A stretch of DNA of 64,000 nt from Leucobacter chromiireducens subsp. chromiireducens (lineage in GTDB: Bacteria; Actinomycetota; Actinomycetes; Actinomycetales; Microbacteriaceae). The stretch is taken from NCBI RefSeq assembly GCF_016758255.1, contig NZ_QYAD01000004.1, forward strand, positions 1-64,000, read 5' to 3'. The notes below the pieces were generated by a model. The model saw only the letters and a list, made by a program, of their open reading frames with translations, was not told the origin of the DNA and did not search any database. Below are positions 56,296 to 64,000 of the stretch, in pieces; position 1 is the stretch's first letter, and the number at the start of each line of letters is the position of its first letter. Position numbers and translations under genes: made by a program.

Positions 56296-57913
56296 CGTAT
56301 CTGACGTCATGCCCCGAAGATCCTGGGTGCCGATGATCGGGCTGTTCCTCGCGCAGATCTTGATGTCGTACAACGTCGCGGCCCTTCCGGTCACGCTCGG
56401 GGGTATGGTCGCGGAGTTCAATGTCCCCGCCACGGACGTCAGCACAGCGATCGTCACCTACGGACTCGTCGTCGCCGCACTCGTGATGGTGGGCGCAAAA
56501 CTCGGTCAACGAATCGGCTGGGTCATCATGTTTCGGAGCGTGATCGCTGTGTTCGCGCTCTCCGCGTTGACTATGGTGCTCGCGCCCAGCGTGGGCTGGG
56601 TGGTGCTCGCTCAGGCGCTCGCGGGCGCATCCGCGGCAATCATCGTTCCGAGTCTCGTCGCGTTGATCGCGGAGAACTACCGGGGCGCGCAGCAGGCGAC
56701 AGCGATCGGTTCGCTGGGCTCCGCACGCGCACTTGCCGGAGTCACCGCGTTCCTGCTGGGGGGCACGCTCGCAACATTTGTCGGCTGGCGACCCGTGTTT
56801 CTCGTGGTGCTCGTGATCGCGGTCGCAGTGTTTGTACTCAGTTTTCGGCTTCGAGCCGATCGCGGGGACGGCAGGGTTCAGATCGATGTTGGTGGCGCTA
56901 CGCTCATCGGCGCCGGTATCGTCGCGCTAACCCTCGGCGTGAACAATCTCAACCGGTGGGGAGTGCTGAGTTCGACGGACGAAGCCCCGTTCTCCGTGGT
57001 GGGCCTGTCCCCGGCCCCGCTTCTCGTTGTGCTCGGCATCGTTCTCGTCCAGGCATTCTTCGTCTGGACGAGACGCCGGACTCGCCGTGGAGAAGAACCA
57101 CTCGTCAGCCTCCGCGTGTTTGGCTCAGGCCCTGAACGCGCTGCAATCTATGCGATGTTTATTGTCGTTGGGCTTGAAGCAGCGCTGAACTTCACTGTTC
57201 CGCTGTACATTCAGATTGTTCAGGGCAGAACCCCGTTTGATACGTCGCTGGCGATGCTGCCGTTCAACCTCACCGTATTCATCACGGCGACGCTCGTGGT
57301 TCGCTTCTACCGGCGGTTTACCCCGCGAGCAATTGGCGTGTTTTCTTTCACGCTCACTACTGTTGCGCTTGTCTGGCTCGCGCTCGTCGTCACCAACAAT
57401 TGGGAGACGCTCCCGACCATCCTCGGGCTGTTCGTGTTCGGGGTGGGTCAGGGCGCCTTAGTCACGCTGGTCTTCAACGTGCTGGTGACCTCGGCCCCCA
57501 AGGAACTTGCTGGTGACGTGGGTTCTGTGCGTGGGACTACGCAGAACCTCGCAAGCGCTGTCGGCACTGCAGTTGCCGGTGCGCTCCTCGTGGGGCTCTT
57601 GAGCGCAAACATCGCGGCATCCCTCGCGAGCCATGTCGATGTCTCACCGGAATTGATTGCTCAGGCCGATATCGACGCATCGAGCTTTGTTTCCAACGAC
57701 CAGCTTGCCGAAGCCCTCGATGAAACTGATGCGAGCCCCGCGCAAGTCGCGGCCTTCATCGAGGTGAACGAGAGCGCCCGCTTGGCGGCACTCAAGCTCG
57801 GGCTATTGATCCTCGCTGGCGTCAGCGCCGTCGCGATCCTTCCCGCGAGCCGCCTGCCCAACGCACAGCATCATGAGATCCCCGACCCAACGGCGGAGGC
57901 GGGGGGAAGGTAG
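56273..57913 (+). CDS. MFS transporter, 14-helix DHA2-like
   Basis: A 546-residue transporter with about 14 helices and an extended C-terminal loop (about 455-500) before the last helix. The ATG at 56273 uses GGAGAG inside the glutaminase gene as ribosome-binding site. The overlap with glsA hints at transport of glutamate, glutamine or a related amine, though sequence resembles drug exporters such as EmrB-type proteins. Substrate unknown. Confidence 0.82.
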   Translation: MSLAARPDVSDVMPRRSWVPMIGLFLAQILMSYNVAALPVTLGGMVAEFNVPATDVSTAIVTYGLVVAALVMVGAKLGQRIGWVIMFRSVIAVFALSALTMVLAPSVGWVVLAQALAGASAAIIVPSLVALIAENYRGAQQATAIGSLGSARALAGVTAFLLGGTLATFVGWRPVFLVVLVIAVAVFVLSFRLRADRGDGRVQIDVGGATLIGAGIVALTLGVNNLNRWGVLSSTDEAPFSVVGLSPAPLLVVLGIVLVQAFFVWTRRRTRRGEEPLVSLRVFGSGPERAAIYAMFIVVGLEAALNFTVPLYIQIVQGRTPFDTSLAMLPFNLTVFITATLVVRFYRRFTPRAIGVFSFTLTTVALVWLALVVTNNWETLPTILGLFVFGVGQGALVTLVFNVLVTSAPKELAGDVGSVRGTTQNLASAVGTAVAGALLVGLLSANIAASLASHVDVSPELIAQADIDASSFVSNDQLAEALDETDASPAQVAAFIEVNESARLAALKLGLLILAGVSAVAILPASRLPNAQHHEIPDPTAEAGGR

Positions 57914-57923
57914 CAGAAACGCA

Positions 57924-57962
57924 CGCGCGGGTTGGCACCGAAACCGGTCGCCAACCCGCGCG
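57924..57962. terminator. Bidirectional terminator between MFS and glnA
   Basis: Arms GCGCGGGTTGGC and GCCAACCCGCGC (12 bases, extended by a further C-G pair) form a stem between two convergent genes, 11 bases after the MFS stop and 10 before the glnA stop. Confidence 0.85.
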
Positions 57963-57971
57963 CTGTGTGAG

Positions 57972-59396
57972 TTACACGCCGTAGTAGAGCTCGAACTCGA
58001 ACGGGTGCGGGCGGAGCGCCATCGGGGCAATCTCGAGCTCGTGCTTGAGATCGATCCAGGTCTGAATCAGCTCCTCGGTGAACACGCCACCCTCGAGCAG
58101 GAAGTCGTGGTCAGCCTCGAGCGCCGCAAGAGCTTCCTCGAGCGAACCCGGCACCTGCGGGATGTTCTTTGCCTCCTCCGGCGGGAGCTCGTAGAGATCC
58201 TTGTCGATCGGCTCCATCGGCTCGATGCGGTTGCGGATGCCGTCCAGGCCCGCCATCAGCTGCGCCGCGAACGCGAGGTACGGGTTGCCCGATGCATCGG
58301 GAGCGCGGAATTCGATGCGCTTTGCCTTCGGGTTCGAACCGGTGAGCGGGATCCGCACGGCGGCGGAGCGGTTTCCTGCCGAGTACGCGAGGTTCACCGG
58401 GGCCTCGTAGCCCTTCACCAGGCGGCGGTAGCTGTTGATCGTGGGGTTCGTGAACGCGAGCAGCGCAGGCGCGTGGTGGAGGATGCCCCCGATGTACCAG
58501 CGCGCGGTGTCCGAGAGGCCTGCGTAGCCGTTCTCATCGTAGAAGAGGGGATCCCCACCCTTCCAGAGCGACATGTGGGTGTGCATGCCCGAGCCATTGT
58601 CGCCGAAGACAGGCTTCGGCATGAACGTGGCCGTCTTGCCCCACAGCTCTGCCGTGTTCTTCACGATGTACTTGAACTTCAGCACATCGTCAGCCGCGTT
58701 CACCATGGTGTCGAAGCGGTAATTGATCTCCGCCTGGCCGGGCGCGCCCACCTCGTGGTGCGCGCGCTCGAGGTGCAGGCCGGCCTCGACGAGGCGCAGC
58801 GAGATGTCGTCGCGCAGATCGGCTTGCTTATCGACGGGGGAGACGGGGAAGTAGCCGCCCTTCGCGGGCGTCGTGTTTCCAAGATTGCCGCCCTCGACCT
58901 TGCGGCCCGAGTTCCAGTGCGCTTCTTCGGAGTCGATCTCGTAGAAGGTGCGCTGCGGGGTGTTCTCATACCGAACGGAGTCGAGGATGTAGAACTCGGC
59001 CTCGGGCGCGAAGAACGCGGTGTCCGCGATGCCGGTCGAGATGAGGTACTGCTCCGCCTTCTTGGCGACCTGGCGGGGATCCTTCGAGTAGATCTCGCCG
59101 GTGCGCGGGTTGAAGATGTCGCACACCACGATGAGGGTGCGCTCGAGGCGGAACTGGTCGACGTAGCACGTGGTCACATCGGGGATCAGCTGCAGATCCG
59201 ACTCAGCAATGCCGGAGAACCCGCGAATGGAGGAACCGTCGAACATCTGGCCGACCTCGAAGAAATCGTCCTCGACTGTTGCTGCGGGGATGTTGAAGTG
59301 CTGCTGCACCCCGGGGAGATCGGTGAACCGGATATCAACAAACTTGACGTCGGTTTCCTTGATGAAGTCGATGACTTCCTGGGGGGTGGTGAACAT
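57972..59396 (-). CDS. glnA: Glutamine synthetase type I
   Basis: The main ammonia-assimilating enzyme, 474 residues, expected as a dodecamer. Motifs: [53 protein letters not shown] and [15 protein letters not shown]. The adenylylation tyrosine is present in [11 protein letters not shown], so the nearby GlnE can modify it. The ATG at 59396 has GAGGAG just upstream; a longer frame to 59441 is unlikely. Confidence 0.96.
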   Translation of the reverse strand: MFTTPQEVIDFIKETDVKFVDIRFTDLPGVQQHFNIPAATVEDDFFEVGQMFDGSSIRGFSGIAESDLQLIPDVTTCYVDQFRLERTLIVVCDIFNPRTGEIYSKDPRQVAKKAEQYLISTGIADTAFFAPEAEFYILDSVRYENTPQRTFYEIDSEEAHWNSGRKVEGGNLGNTTPAKGGYFPVSPVDKQADLRDDISLRLVEAGLHLERAHHEVGAPGQAEINYRFDTMVNAADDVLKFKYIVKNTAELWGKTATFMPKPVFGDNGSGMHTHMSLWKGGDPLFYDENGYAGLSDTARWYIGGILHHAPALLAFTNPTINSYRRLVKGYEAPVNLAYSAGNRSAAVRIPLTGSNPKAKRIEFRAPDASGNPYLAFAAQLMAGLDGIRNRIEPMEPIDKDLYELPPEEAKNIPQVPGSLEEALAALEADHDFLLEGGVFTEELIQTWIDLKHELEIAPMALRPHPFEFELYYGV

Positions 59397-59522
59397 GCTG
59401 CTCCTCATTGCCAGTGTGCCCTTCGGCACCGTTCGCTTCACTCCAGCTTATGCGCCCACCGTTTCGGAACCGTGATTCTCATGTTTCGCGAGTGTTACAC
59501 GACGCAGAAAAGTGATCCGAAT

Positions 59523-59951
59523 TCATCCCCTGACGAGAACGGTTCCCGCGATCTTGTCGTGGAATGCGCGCTGATCCGAATCCCACACGAGGAGGGGGAT
59601 GACGAGGCAGAGGAGCAGGGTGCGCACGAACGGCCGCCAGACGCCGACCCATCCGCCGGCAATCGGCACGACGCGGAGCCCCACCAGTCGGTGACCGATC
59701 GAACCGCCAATAGTCGGGATAAAAATGATCTGCATCAACGCGAAGAACAGGAAGTTCCACAGGCTCGCATTGGGGCCACCCACAAGAAAGTAGGCCGGGA
59801 GCGCTGCGAGGCCCCAGTCGATCAGGATCGCGACGATGCGCCGACCGATTCTGCCAACCGAGCGCGGCCCAGACTCAGGGAGTCCGAGCCGTTCGCCGGG
59901 CCACTTGCTGGGCTCGAGGTCGCCGAAGCGCTGGGGAGTCGAAGCGGGCAT
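59523..59951 (-). CDS. RDD-family membrane protein
   Basis: A 142-residue protein with three membrane helices. The RDD signature is visible as GRIGRRIVAILIDWGLA and SIGHRLVGLRVV, with DSDQRAFHDKIAGTVLV at the end. It commonly stands between glnA and a DUF4191 gene in this family of bacteria. Function in this context is unknown. Confidence 0.9.
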   Translation of the reverse strand: MPASTPQRFGDLEPSKWPGERLGLPESGPRSVGRIGRRIVAILIDWGLAALPAYFLVGGPNASLWNFLFFALMQIIFIPTIGGSIGHRLVGLRVVPIAGGWVGVWRPFVRTLLLCLVIPLLVWDSDQRAFHDKIAGTVLVRG

Positions 59952-59956
59952 CGTGC

Positions 59957-60646
59957 TTAGCGCGGGCGCTGCGAACGGATGCGGTTCGGGTCCATGCCCT
60001 TCGGGATACCGACGGGAGCCGCCTGTAGGGAGCTCAGTCGGTTGTAGACCGCTGCAACCTCGTTGCGCGAGAGCTTCGGCTTCAGCTTCACCAGCGTCTT
60101 CGAAAGCTTGGCGAGGGGGATTCCGTCACCGTCCGGGCCGACGTAGAGGTGCACAACCTCGACATTGCGAAGCGCTCGCTTGACCTTCCGCTCTTCATCA
60201 GCTGCCATGCGCTCGGTACGGCTGCGCGAGCCCTCCGAGATCAGCACGACACCACCGCGGCCCACGACGCGGTACACAGCATCCTGGTTGCGGTTGATTG
60301 CAATCGGAACCTCTGAACCGCGCCACGAACGGCGAAGCGCGCCCTGCACGACGGCGCCCACAGCGCCCGCGCGGCCCTCAATCTGCTGGTACGCCATCTT
60401 CTCGGCGCGCCGTCCAAGCACAATCATGACCAGGAGCAGGCCCACAAGGATGCCCGAGATCGGCCAGATGACCCAGCCGAACCAACCGCCGGGGAGCAGC
60501 CATGCAAGCAGCACGGCCACGAGGATCGGGGCGATAAAGACCGCGAGCAACACCCAAGGGAGATTCCGATCATGGACCTTCGTGGTCCGATAGATCTCGA
60601 TCATCTGCTTGATGCGACCGTCGCGCTTCGCCTTCTCTGCTGCCAT
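59957..60646 (-). CDS. DUF4191 membrane protein
   Basis: A 229-residue protein: two membrane helices (about 30-75) and a soluble domain with the DUF4191 patterns AYQQIEGRAGAVGAVVQGALRRSW and NQDAVYRVVGRGGVVLISEG. The ATG at 60646, close after AAGGGG, fits the family start (MAAEK). It is upstream of the RDD gene with 5 bases between them, so they share a transcript. Confidence 0.9.
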   Translation of the reverse strand: MAAEKAKRDGRIKQMIEIYRTTKVHDRNLPWVLLAVFIAPILVAVLLAWLLPGGWFGWVIWPISGILVGLLLVMIVLGRRAEKMAYQQIEGRAGAVGAVVQGALRRSWRGSEVPIAINRNQDAVYRVVGRGGVVLISEGSRSRTERMAADEERKVKRALRNVEVVHLYVGPDGDGIPLAKLSKTLVKLKPKLSRNEVAAVYNRLSSLQAAPVGIPKGMDPNRIRSQRPR

Positions 60647-60796
60647 ACCCCTTAGGATATCGGTTCTCGCGCCCTTCCCCGAACACGGGGAGTCGCCCAT
60701 CGCTGTGCCGTGAGCGAAAGCCGCTCACACCCCGCGGTCAACGCGAGCCTCAGTCGAACTCTGTGGAGTGCATCACAGAACTCGTTCGCACGCTGA

Positions 60797-61309
60797 ATGA
60801 TCAGTCAGGCTTGCCGCATGAAACGATACTGTGTGAATACTCCGGACGCCCGCCCCGGAGCCACGCGCGCAGCGGCTGCTCACCCTGAAGCTTCACACCC
60901 GGGATCAGCCGCGCGAGCCGCAGCACGACTCGAAGCCTTGTGCGAACGGGGGATCGCCGCGCGAACAATCGGCCGGTGCCTGGGCGAGGCGATGGGAGGC
61001 GCACACGCACGCGTGGGGCACGATGTCGGCTGCGAGGTGCTCGGCGTGCCCCTGGAACAGCTCCATCGCTGCATTCGGGTGCGGCAAACCGGGCGGCGGG
61101 AGATGAGCGGCGCAGCACTCCTCATGGAGGCGCTTGCAGAGTGCCTCGCAGAGCTCAGCGCACTCGGCAAAACGTGGCACCCGGTTCGCGCACGTGAGGC
61201 GGTGCAGGCAGCCGTCCGGAGTCGCATCACCCCGGCGGAGGCCACACAGGACGCGGGCGTTGAGGCTGCGAAGCAGAGACGAAGGCGCACAGCCCACAGA
61301 CGCACGTAG
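60797..61309 (+). CDS. Uncertain hypothetical protein
   Basis: An open frame of 170 codons in the 750-base gap between the DUF4191 and sucB genes. The product is Ala/Arg-rich with a possible helical core (ARAAARLEALCERGIAARTIGRCLGEAMGG) that vaguely recalls an HTH. Minus-strand frames cover the same stretch, and I see no strong ribosome-binding site. In many relatives lipA/lipB lie here; they are absent. It may be non-coding. Confidence 0.35.
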   Translation: MISQACRMKRYCVNTPDARPGATRAAAAHPEASHPGSAARAAARLEALCERGIAARTIGRCLGEAMGGAHARVGHDVGCEVLGVPLEQLHRCIRVRQTGRREMSGAALLMEALAECLAELSALGKTWHPVRAREAVQAAVRSRITPAEATQDAGVEAAKQRRRRTAHRRT

Positions 61310-61341
61310 GGCCGCAGCGCTCTGTGAGTGCTGCGGCCCTA
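61307..61341. terminator. Terminator downstream of sucB
   Basis: Arms TAGGGCCGCAGC (61307-61318) and GCTGCGGCCCTA (61330-61341) form a 12-base perfect stem about 55 bases past the minus-strand sucB stop. The TAG of the uncertain hypothetical gene lies in its first arm. Confidence 0.8.
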
Positions 61342-61394
61342 CATGGGTTCATCCGCGCGGTGGCCGACCGAGCCGAACACCGCGGGATGTGTGT

Positions 61395-63083
61395 TTAGAT
61401 TCCGAGATTCGCCGCGAAGTCGCCTGCCTCAAGACGCAGGCGGACCTGCGTCAGGAAGCGCGCTGCGTCTGCACCGTCGACGATTCGGTGATCATAGGAG
61501 AGCGCCAGGTAGACCGTGGAGCGCACGGCGATCGCATCGCCCTCGGGCCCCGAGACCACCACGGGCTTCTTCACGACCGCACCGGTACCGAGGATGGCGA
61601 CCTGCGGGAGGAAGACCAGCGGCGTGTCGAAGAGCGCGCCGCGTGATCCGGTGTTGGTCAGCGTGAAGGTTCCGCCGCTCAGCTCATCCGGGGTCAGCTT
61701 GTTGTCGCGCGTACGCGCGGCAAGGTCCGCGATCTCGCCCGAAATCTCTGCGAGGTTCTTCTCACCGGCAGCGCGGAGCACCGGGGTCAGCAGCCCGCGC
61801 TCGGTGTCCACCGCGATGCTGATGTTCTCAGTATCGGGGTAGACGATCGAGTCGCCCTCAACGGTGGCGTTGATGATCGGGTAAGTCCGTAGCGCCTCGG
61901 CGGCAGCGAGTGCAAAGAACGGCAGGAAGGAGAGCTTCGACCCGGTCTTCGCGAGGAACTCGTCCTTCTTTGCCTGGCGCAGCTGGGCAACCTTGGTCAC
62001 ATCGACCTCGACCACGGTAGTCAGCTGTGCGGTCTCCTGCAGCGATGCGACCGCGCGCTCCGCGATGACCTTGCGAAGGCGGCTCATCTTCTGCGTGGTG
62101 CCACGCAGCTCCGAAACCTCGACCACGGGGGCAGCAGCGGTTGCAGGTGCGGGAGCCGCGGCCTGCGCAGCGGGAGCCGCGGCGAGCACGTCCTCCTTGC
62201 GGATGCGACCGCCCACACCGGTGCCGGTCACCGTGCTCAGATCAACGCCACGTTCGTTCGCGAGCTTGCGCACGATCGGGGTGACGTAGTTCGCAGCAGC
62301 GGCGGGAGCTGCCGCGGGGGCTGCCGGTGCAGCTGCGGGTGCGGGTGCAGGGGCAGCAGCAGGTGCCGGAGCAGCAGCAGGTGCCGGAGCAGCAGCAGGT
62401 GCCGGGGCGGCGGCAGGGGCAGGAGTTGCGGGGGCCGGAGCCGCCGCGGGAGCCTCTGCGACCGGGGCCGGATCTGCCTGCACTGCGCCCGAGCCGATAC
62501 GAGCGAGCGCTGCACCGACCTCGACGGTCTCGTCTTCCTGCACCAGGATCTCCTGAAGCACACCGGCGATCGGCGAGGGCACCTCGGTGTCAACCTTGTC
62601 AGTCGACACCTCAAGCAGCGGCTCGTCGACCTCGACCGCATCACCAACATTCTTGAGCCAGCGCGTCACGGTACCCTCGGTGATGCTCTCGCCAAGCGAG
62701 GGCAGCACAACCTCTTCACCGCCGGCCGGAGCCGCGGGCGCAGCAGGAGCCGCGGGCGCAGCGGCCGCGGGGGCCTCTGCCACGGGTGCGGCCGGAGCTG
62801 CGGGCGCCTCTGCTGCCGGAGCGGCAGGTGCCGCGGGAGCGGCCGATCCGTCGCCCACGACCGCGAGAATCGCGCCAACCTCAGCGGTCTCATCCTCCTG
62901 CACCAGGATCTCCTGGAGCACGCCCGCCACGGGCGAGGGGATCTCAGTGTCGACCTTGTCGGTCGAGACCTCAAGCAGGGGCTCATCGATCTCGACGGTG
63001 TCCCCGATGTTCTTCAGCCAGCGGGTCACCGTGCCCTCGGTCACGCTCTCACCCAGTGCGGGGAGGACCACCGATTCACTCAT
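61395..63083 (-). CDS. sucB: Dihydrolipoyl acyltransferase E2 with two lipoyl domains
   Basis: A 562-residue E2 component of a 2-oxo-acid dehydrogenase complex. Two lipoyl domains (about 3-76 and 125-198) each carry the lipoylated Lys in [10 protein letters not shown]. Ala/Pro-rich linkers join them to the E3-binding domain ([16 protein letters not shown]...[12 protein letters not shown]) and the catalytic domain ending in [16 protein letters not shown], where His and Asp are catalytic. Actinobacteria use such a protein for pyruvate and/or 2-oxoglutarate dehydrogenase. It follows lpdA in the same direction. Confidence 0.92.
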   Translation of the reverse strand: MSESVVLPALGESVTEGTVTRWLKNIGDTVEIDEPLLEVSTDKVDTEIPSPVAGVLQEILVQEDETAEVGAILAVVGDGSAAPAAPAAPAAEAPAAPAAPVAEAPAAAAPAAPAAPAAPAGGEEVVLPSLGESITEGTVTRWLKNVGDAVEVDEPLLEVSTDKVDTEVPSPIAGVLQEILVQEDETVEVGAALARIGSGAVQADPAPVAEAPAAAPAPATPAPAAAPAPAAAPAPAAAPAPAAAPAPAPAAAPAAPAAAPAAAANYVTPIVRKLANERGVDLSTVTGTGVGGRIRKEDVLAAAPAAQAAAPAPATAAAPVVEVSELRGTTQKMSRLRKVIAERAVASLQETAQLTTVVEVDVTKVAQLRQAKKDEFLAKTGSKLSFLPFFALAAAEALRTYPIINATVEGDSIVYPDTENISIAVDTERGLLTPVLRAAGEKNLAEISGEIADLAARTRDNKLTPDELSGGTFTLTNTGSRGALFDTPLVFLPQVAILGTGAVVKKPVVVSGPEGDAIAVRSTVYLALSYDHRIVDGADAARFLTQVRLRLEAGDFAANLGI

Positions 63084-63124
63084 CGTGTATTTCTCCGTTC
63101 GTATCAGTCTGTCTATCGCCGCGC

Positions 63125-64000
63125 TTAGATTGCGTGCAGCGGCTTGCCGGCGAGCTTCAGCATCGTCTCGCCGATGGTCTCGTTCTGCGTGGGGTGGCCG
63201 TGCACAAACGGTGCAACGTCCTCCGGGTACGCCTCCCAGTTCACGATGAGCTGTGCCTCGCCCACCAGCTCGCCCACGCGGGCGCCGATCATGTGGACAC
63301 CGACGACGGGGCCATCAACCACACGAACGGCCTTCACCGAACCCGCGGTGCCGAGGATCGAGCTCTTCGCGTTCCCTGCCAGGTTGTACTCGTAGCTGGT
63401 CACGTTCTCAGCGCCGTACTTCTCCTTGGCCTTGGCCTCGGTCAGACCGACGGAGGCAATCTCCGGGTCGCAGTAGGTCACCTTGGGGATGTTCACGTCT
63501 TCAACGATGACCGGGTTCAGGCCAGCAATCTCCTCGGCAACGAAGATGCCCTGCTGGTAGCCACGGTGCGCGAGCTGCAGGCCGGGAACGATATCGCCAA
63601 CGGCGTATACGCCGGGCACGTTCGTAGCGAGCCGCTCGTTCGTCAGCACAAAGCCACGATCCATCTGGATGCCGACCTCTTCGTAGCCGAGCCCCTGCGT
63701 CGAGGGGCCACGGCCCACTGCAACGAGGAGGTAGTCAGCGGTGAGCACCGTGCCGTCTTCGAGGTTGACGGTGACGCTCGATGCGTCCTGCGTGACCGAC
63801 TGGAAACGAACTCCGAGCTTGAAGTCGATCTTGCGCTTGCGGAAGGCACGCTCGAGCTGCTTCGAGACGGACTCCTCCTCGTTCGGCACGAGATGGGGGA
63901 GACCCTCAACGATGGTCACTTCAGCCCCGAAGGAGCGCCAAACGCTTGCAAACTCGACGCCAATCACACCGCCGCCGAGGATGATGACCCGAGCGGGCAC
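63125..64000 (-). CDS. lpdA: Dihydrolipoamide dehydrogenase E3 (C-terminal part)
   Basis: The window edge cuts the gene; the last 291 residues are present. They begin with the NAD-binding Rossmann motif [21 protein letters not shown] and include [11 protein letters not shown] (FAD motif) and the dimer interface domain with the active-site [12 protein letters not shown] (catalytic His-Glu pair). The missing N-terminal third should hold the redox-active disulphide. It reoxidises the lipoyl groups of the E2 encoded next to it. Confidence 0.93.
   Translation of the reverse strand: MPARVIILGGGVIGVEFASVWRSFGAEVTIVEGLPHLVPNEEESVSKQLERAFRKRKIDFKLGVRFQSVTQDASSVTVNLEDGTVLTADYLLVAVGRGPSTQGLGYEEVGIQMDRGFVLTNERLATNVPGVYAVGDIVPGLQLAHRGYQQGIFVAEEIAGLNPVIVEDVNIPKVTYCDPEIASVGLTEAKAKEKYGAENVTSYEYNLAGNAKSSILGTAGSVKAVRVVDGPVVGVHMIGARVGELVGEAQLIVNWEAYPEDVAPFVHGHPTQNETIGETMLKLAGKPLHAI

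Noticed and set aside
57873-59960. A 695-codon open plus-strand frame
   Set aside because: It lies antisense to glnA and the RDD gene, has the Arg/Val-rich composition of a reverse-strand shadow, and glnA is unmistakable.

Overview
The window is high-GC actinobacterial DNA. The right half is a chromosome of Microbacteriaceae type (Leucobacter-like is my best guess). It carries the metQNI - Nif3 - CdsZ-like - rnpB run, map, two glutamine synthetases with glnE and a glutaminase, then RDD/DUF4191 membrane proteins, sucB and lpdA. There is no tRNA, rRNA operon or CRISPR array.

Positions 1 to about 34.2 kb are one large conjugative, integrative or plasmid-like element whose left end lies outside the window. 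A minus-strand operon with mostly 4-base overlaps (99-13029) encodes an actinobacterial type IV secretion machine: VirB4-like ATPase, SCO6880-type protein, TrbL/VirB6-like channel, two small pilin-like proteins, a lysozyme/M23 cell-wall hydrolase and a VirB8-like protein. The same operon carries ParB, a DUF2637 protein, a prim-pol protein and an ArdC-like antirestriction protein. A MobF relaxase-helicase (21371-24922) is divergent from an orphan C5 DNA methyltransferase, and the gap between them holds a cluster of inverted repeats that is a good oriT candidate.

Resistance-type cargo sits between the transfer operon and the relaxase. An ABC-F ribosome-protection-type ATPase, an MFS exporter and an AraC regulator form one operon, preceded by a six-codon leader (MHLYFL) and an intrinsic terminator, an arrangement that recalls msr(D) attenuation. 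A Cmx-like chloramphenicol exporter follows, abutting a frameshifted IS481-family transposase.

Defence cargo (25567-33427) is visibly lower in GC. It has a 1173-residue protein with a Cap4/Mrr-type nuclease end, a NACHT NTPase and a C-terminal zinc ribbon, followed by a SIR2-HerA pair. The nuclease-NACHT-zinc ribbon protein is the best candidate for an undescribed immune protein. The element seems to end between 33.4 and 34.2 kb, where there is a strong inverted repeat and a recombinase-like helix-turn-helix remnant.

From 34.2 kb the chromosome follows: a TetR-controlled locus with two matched operators, a glutathione peroxidase, a flavin reductase, an MFS exporter, a metallo-beta-lactamase-fold hydrolase, a universal stress protein, a GapB-type dehydrogenase, methionine uptake, RNase P RNA, an LAxTG-anchored surface protein, methionine aminopeptidase, and the nitrogen-assimilation cluster glnA2-glnE-glsA-MFS facing glnA1. 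The window ends in the 2-oxo-acid dehydrogenase genes sucB and lpdA, the latter cut by the window edge.
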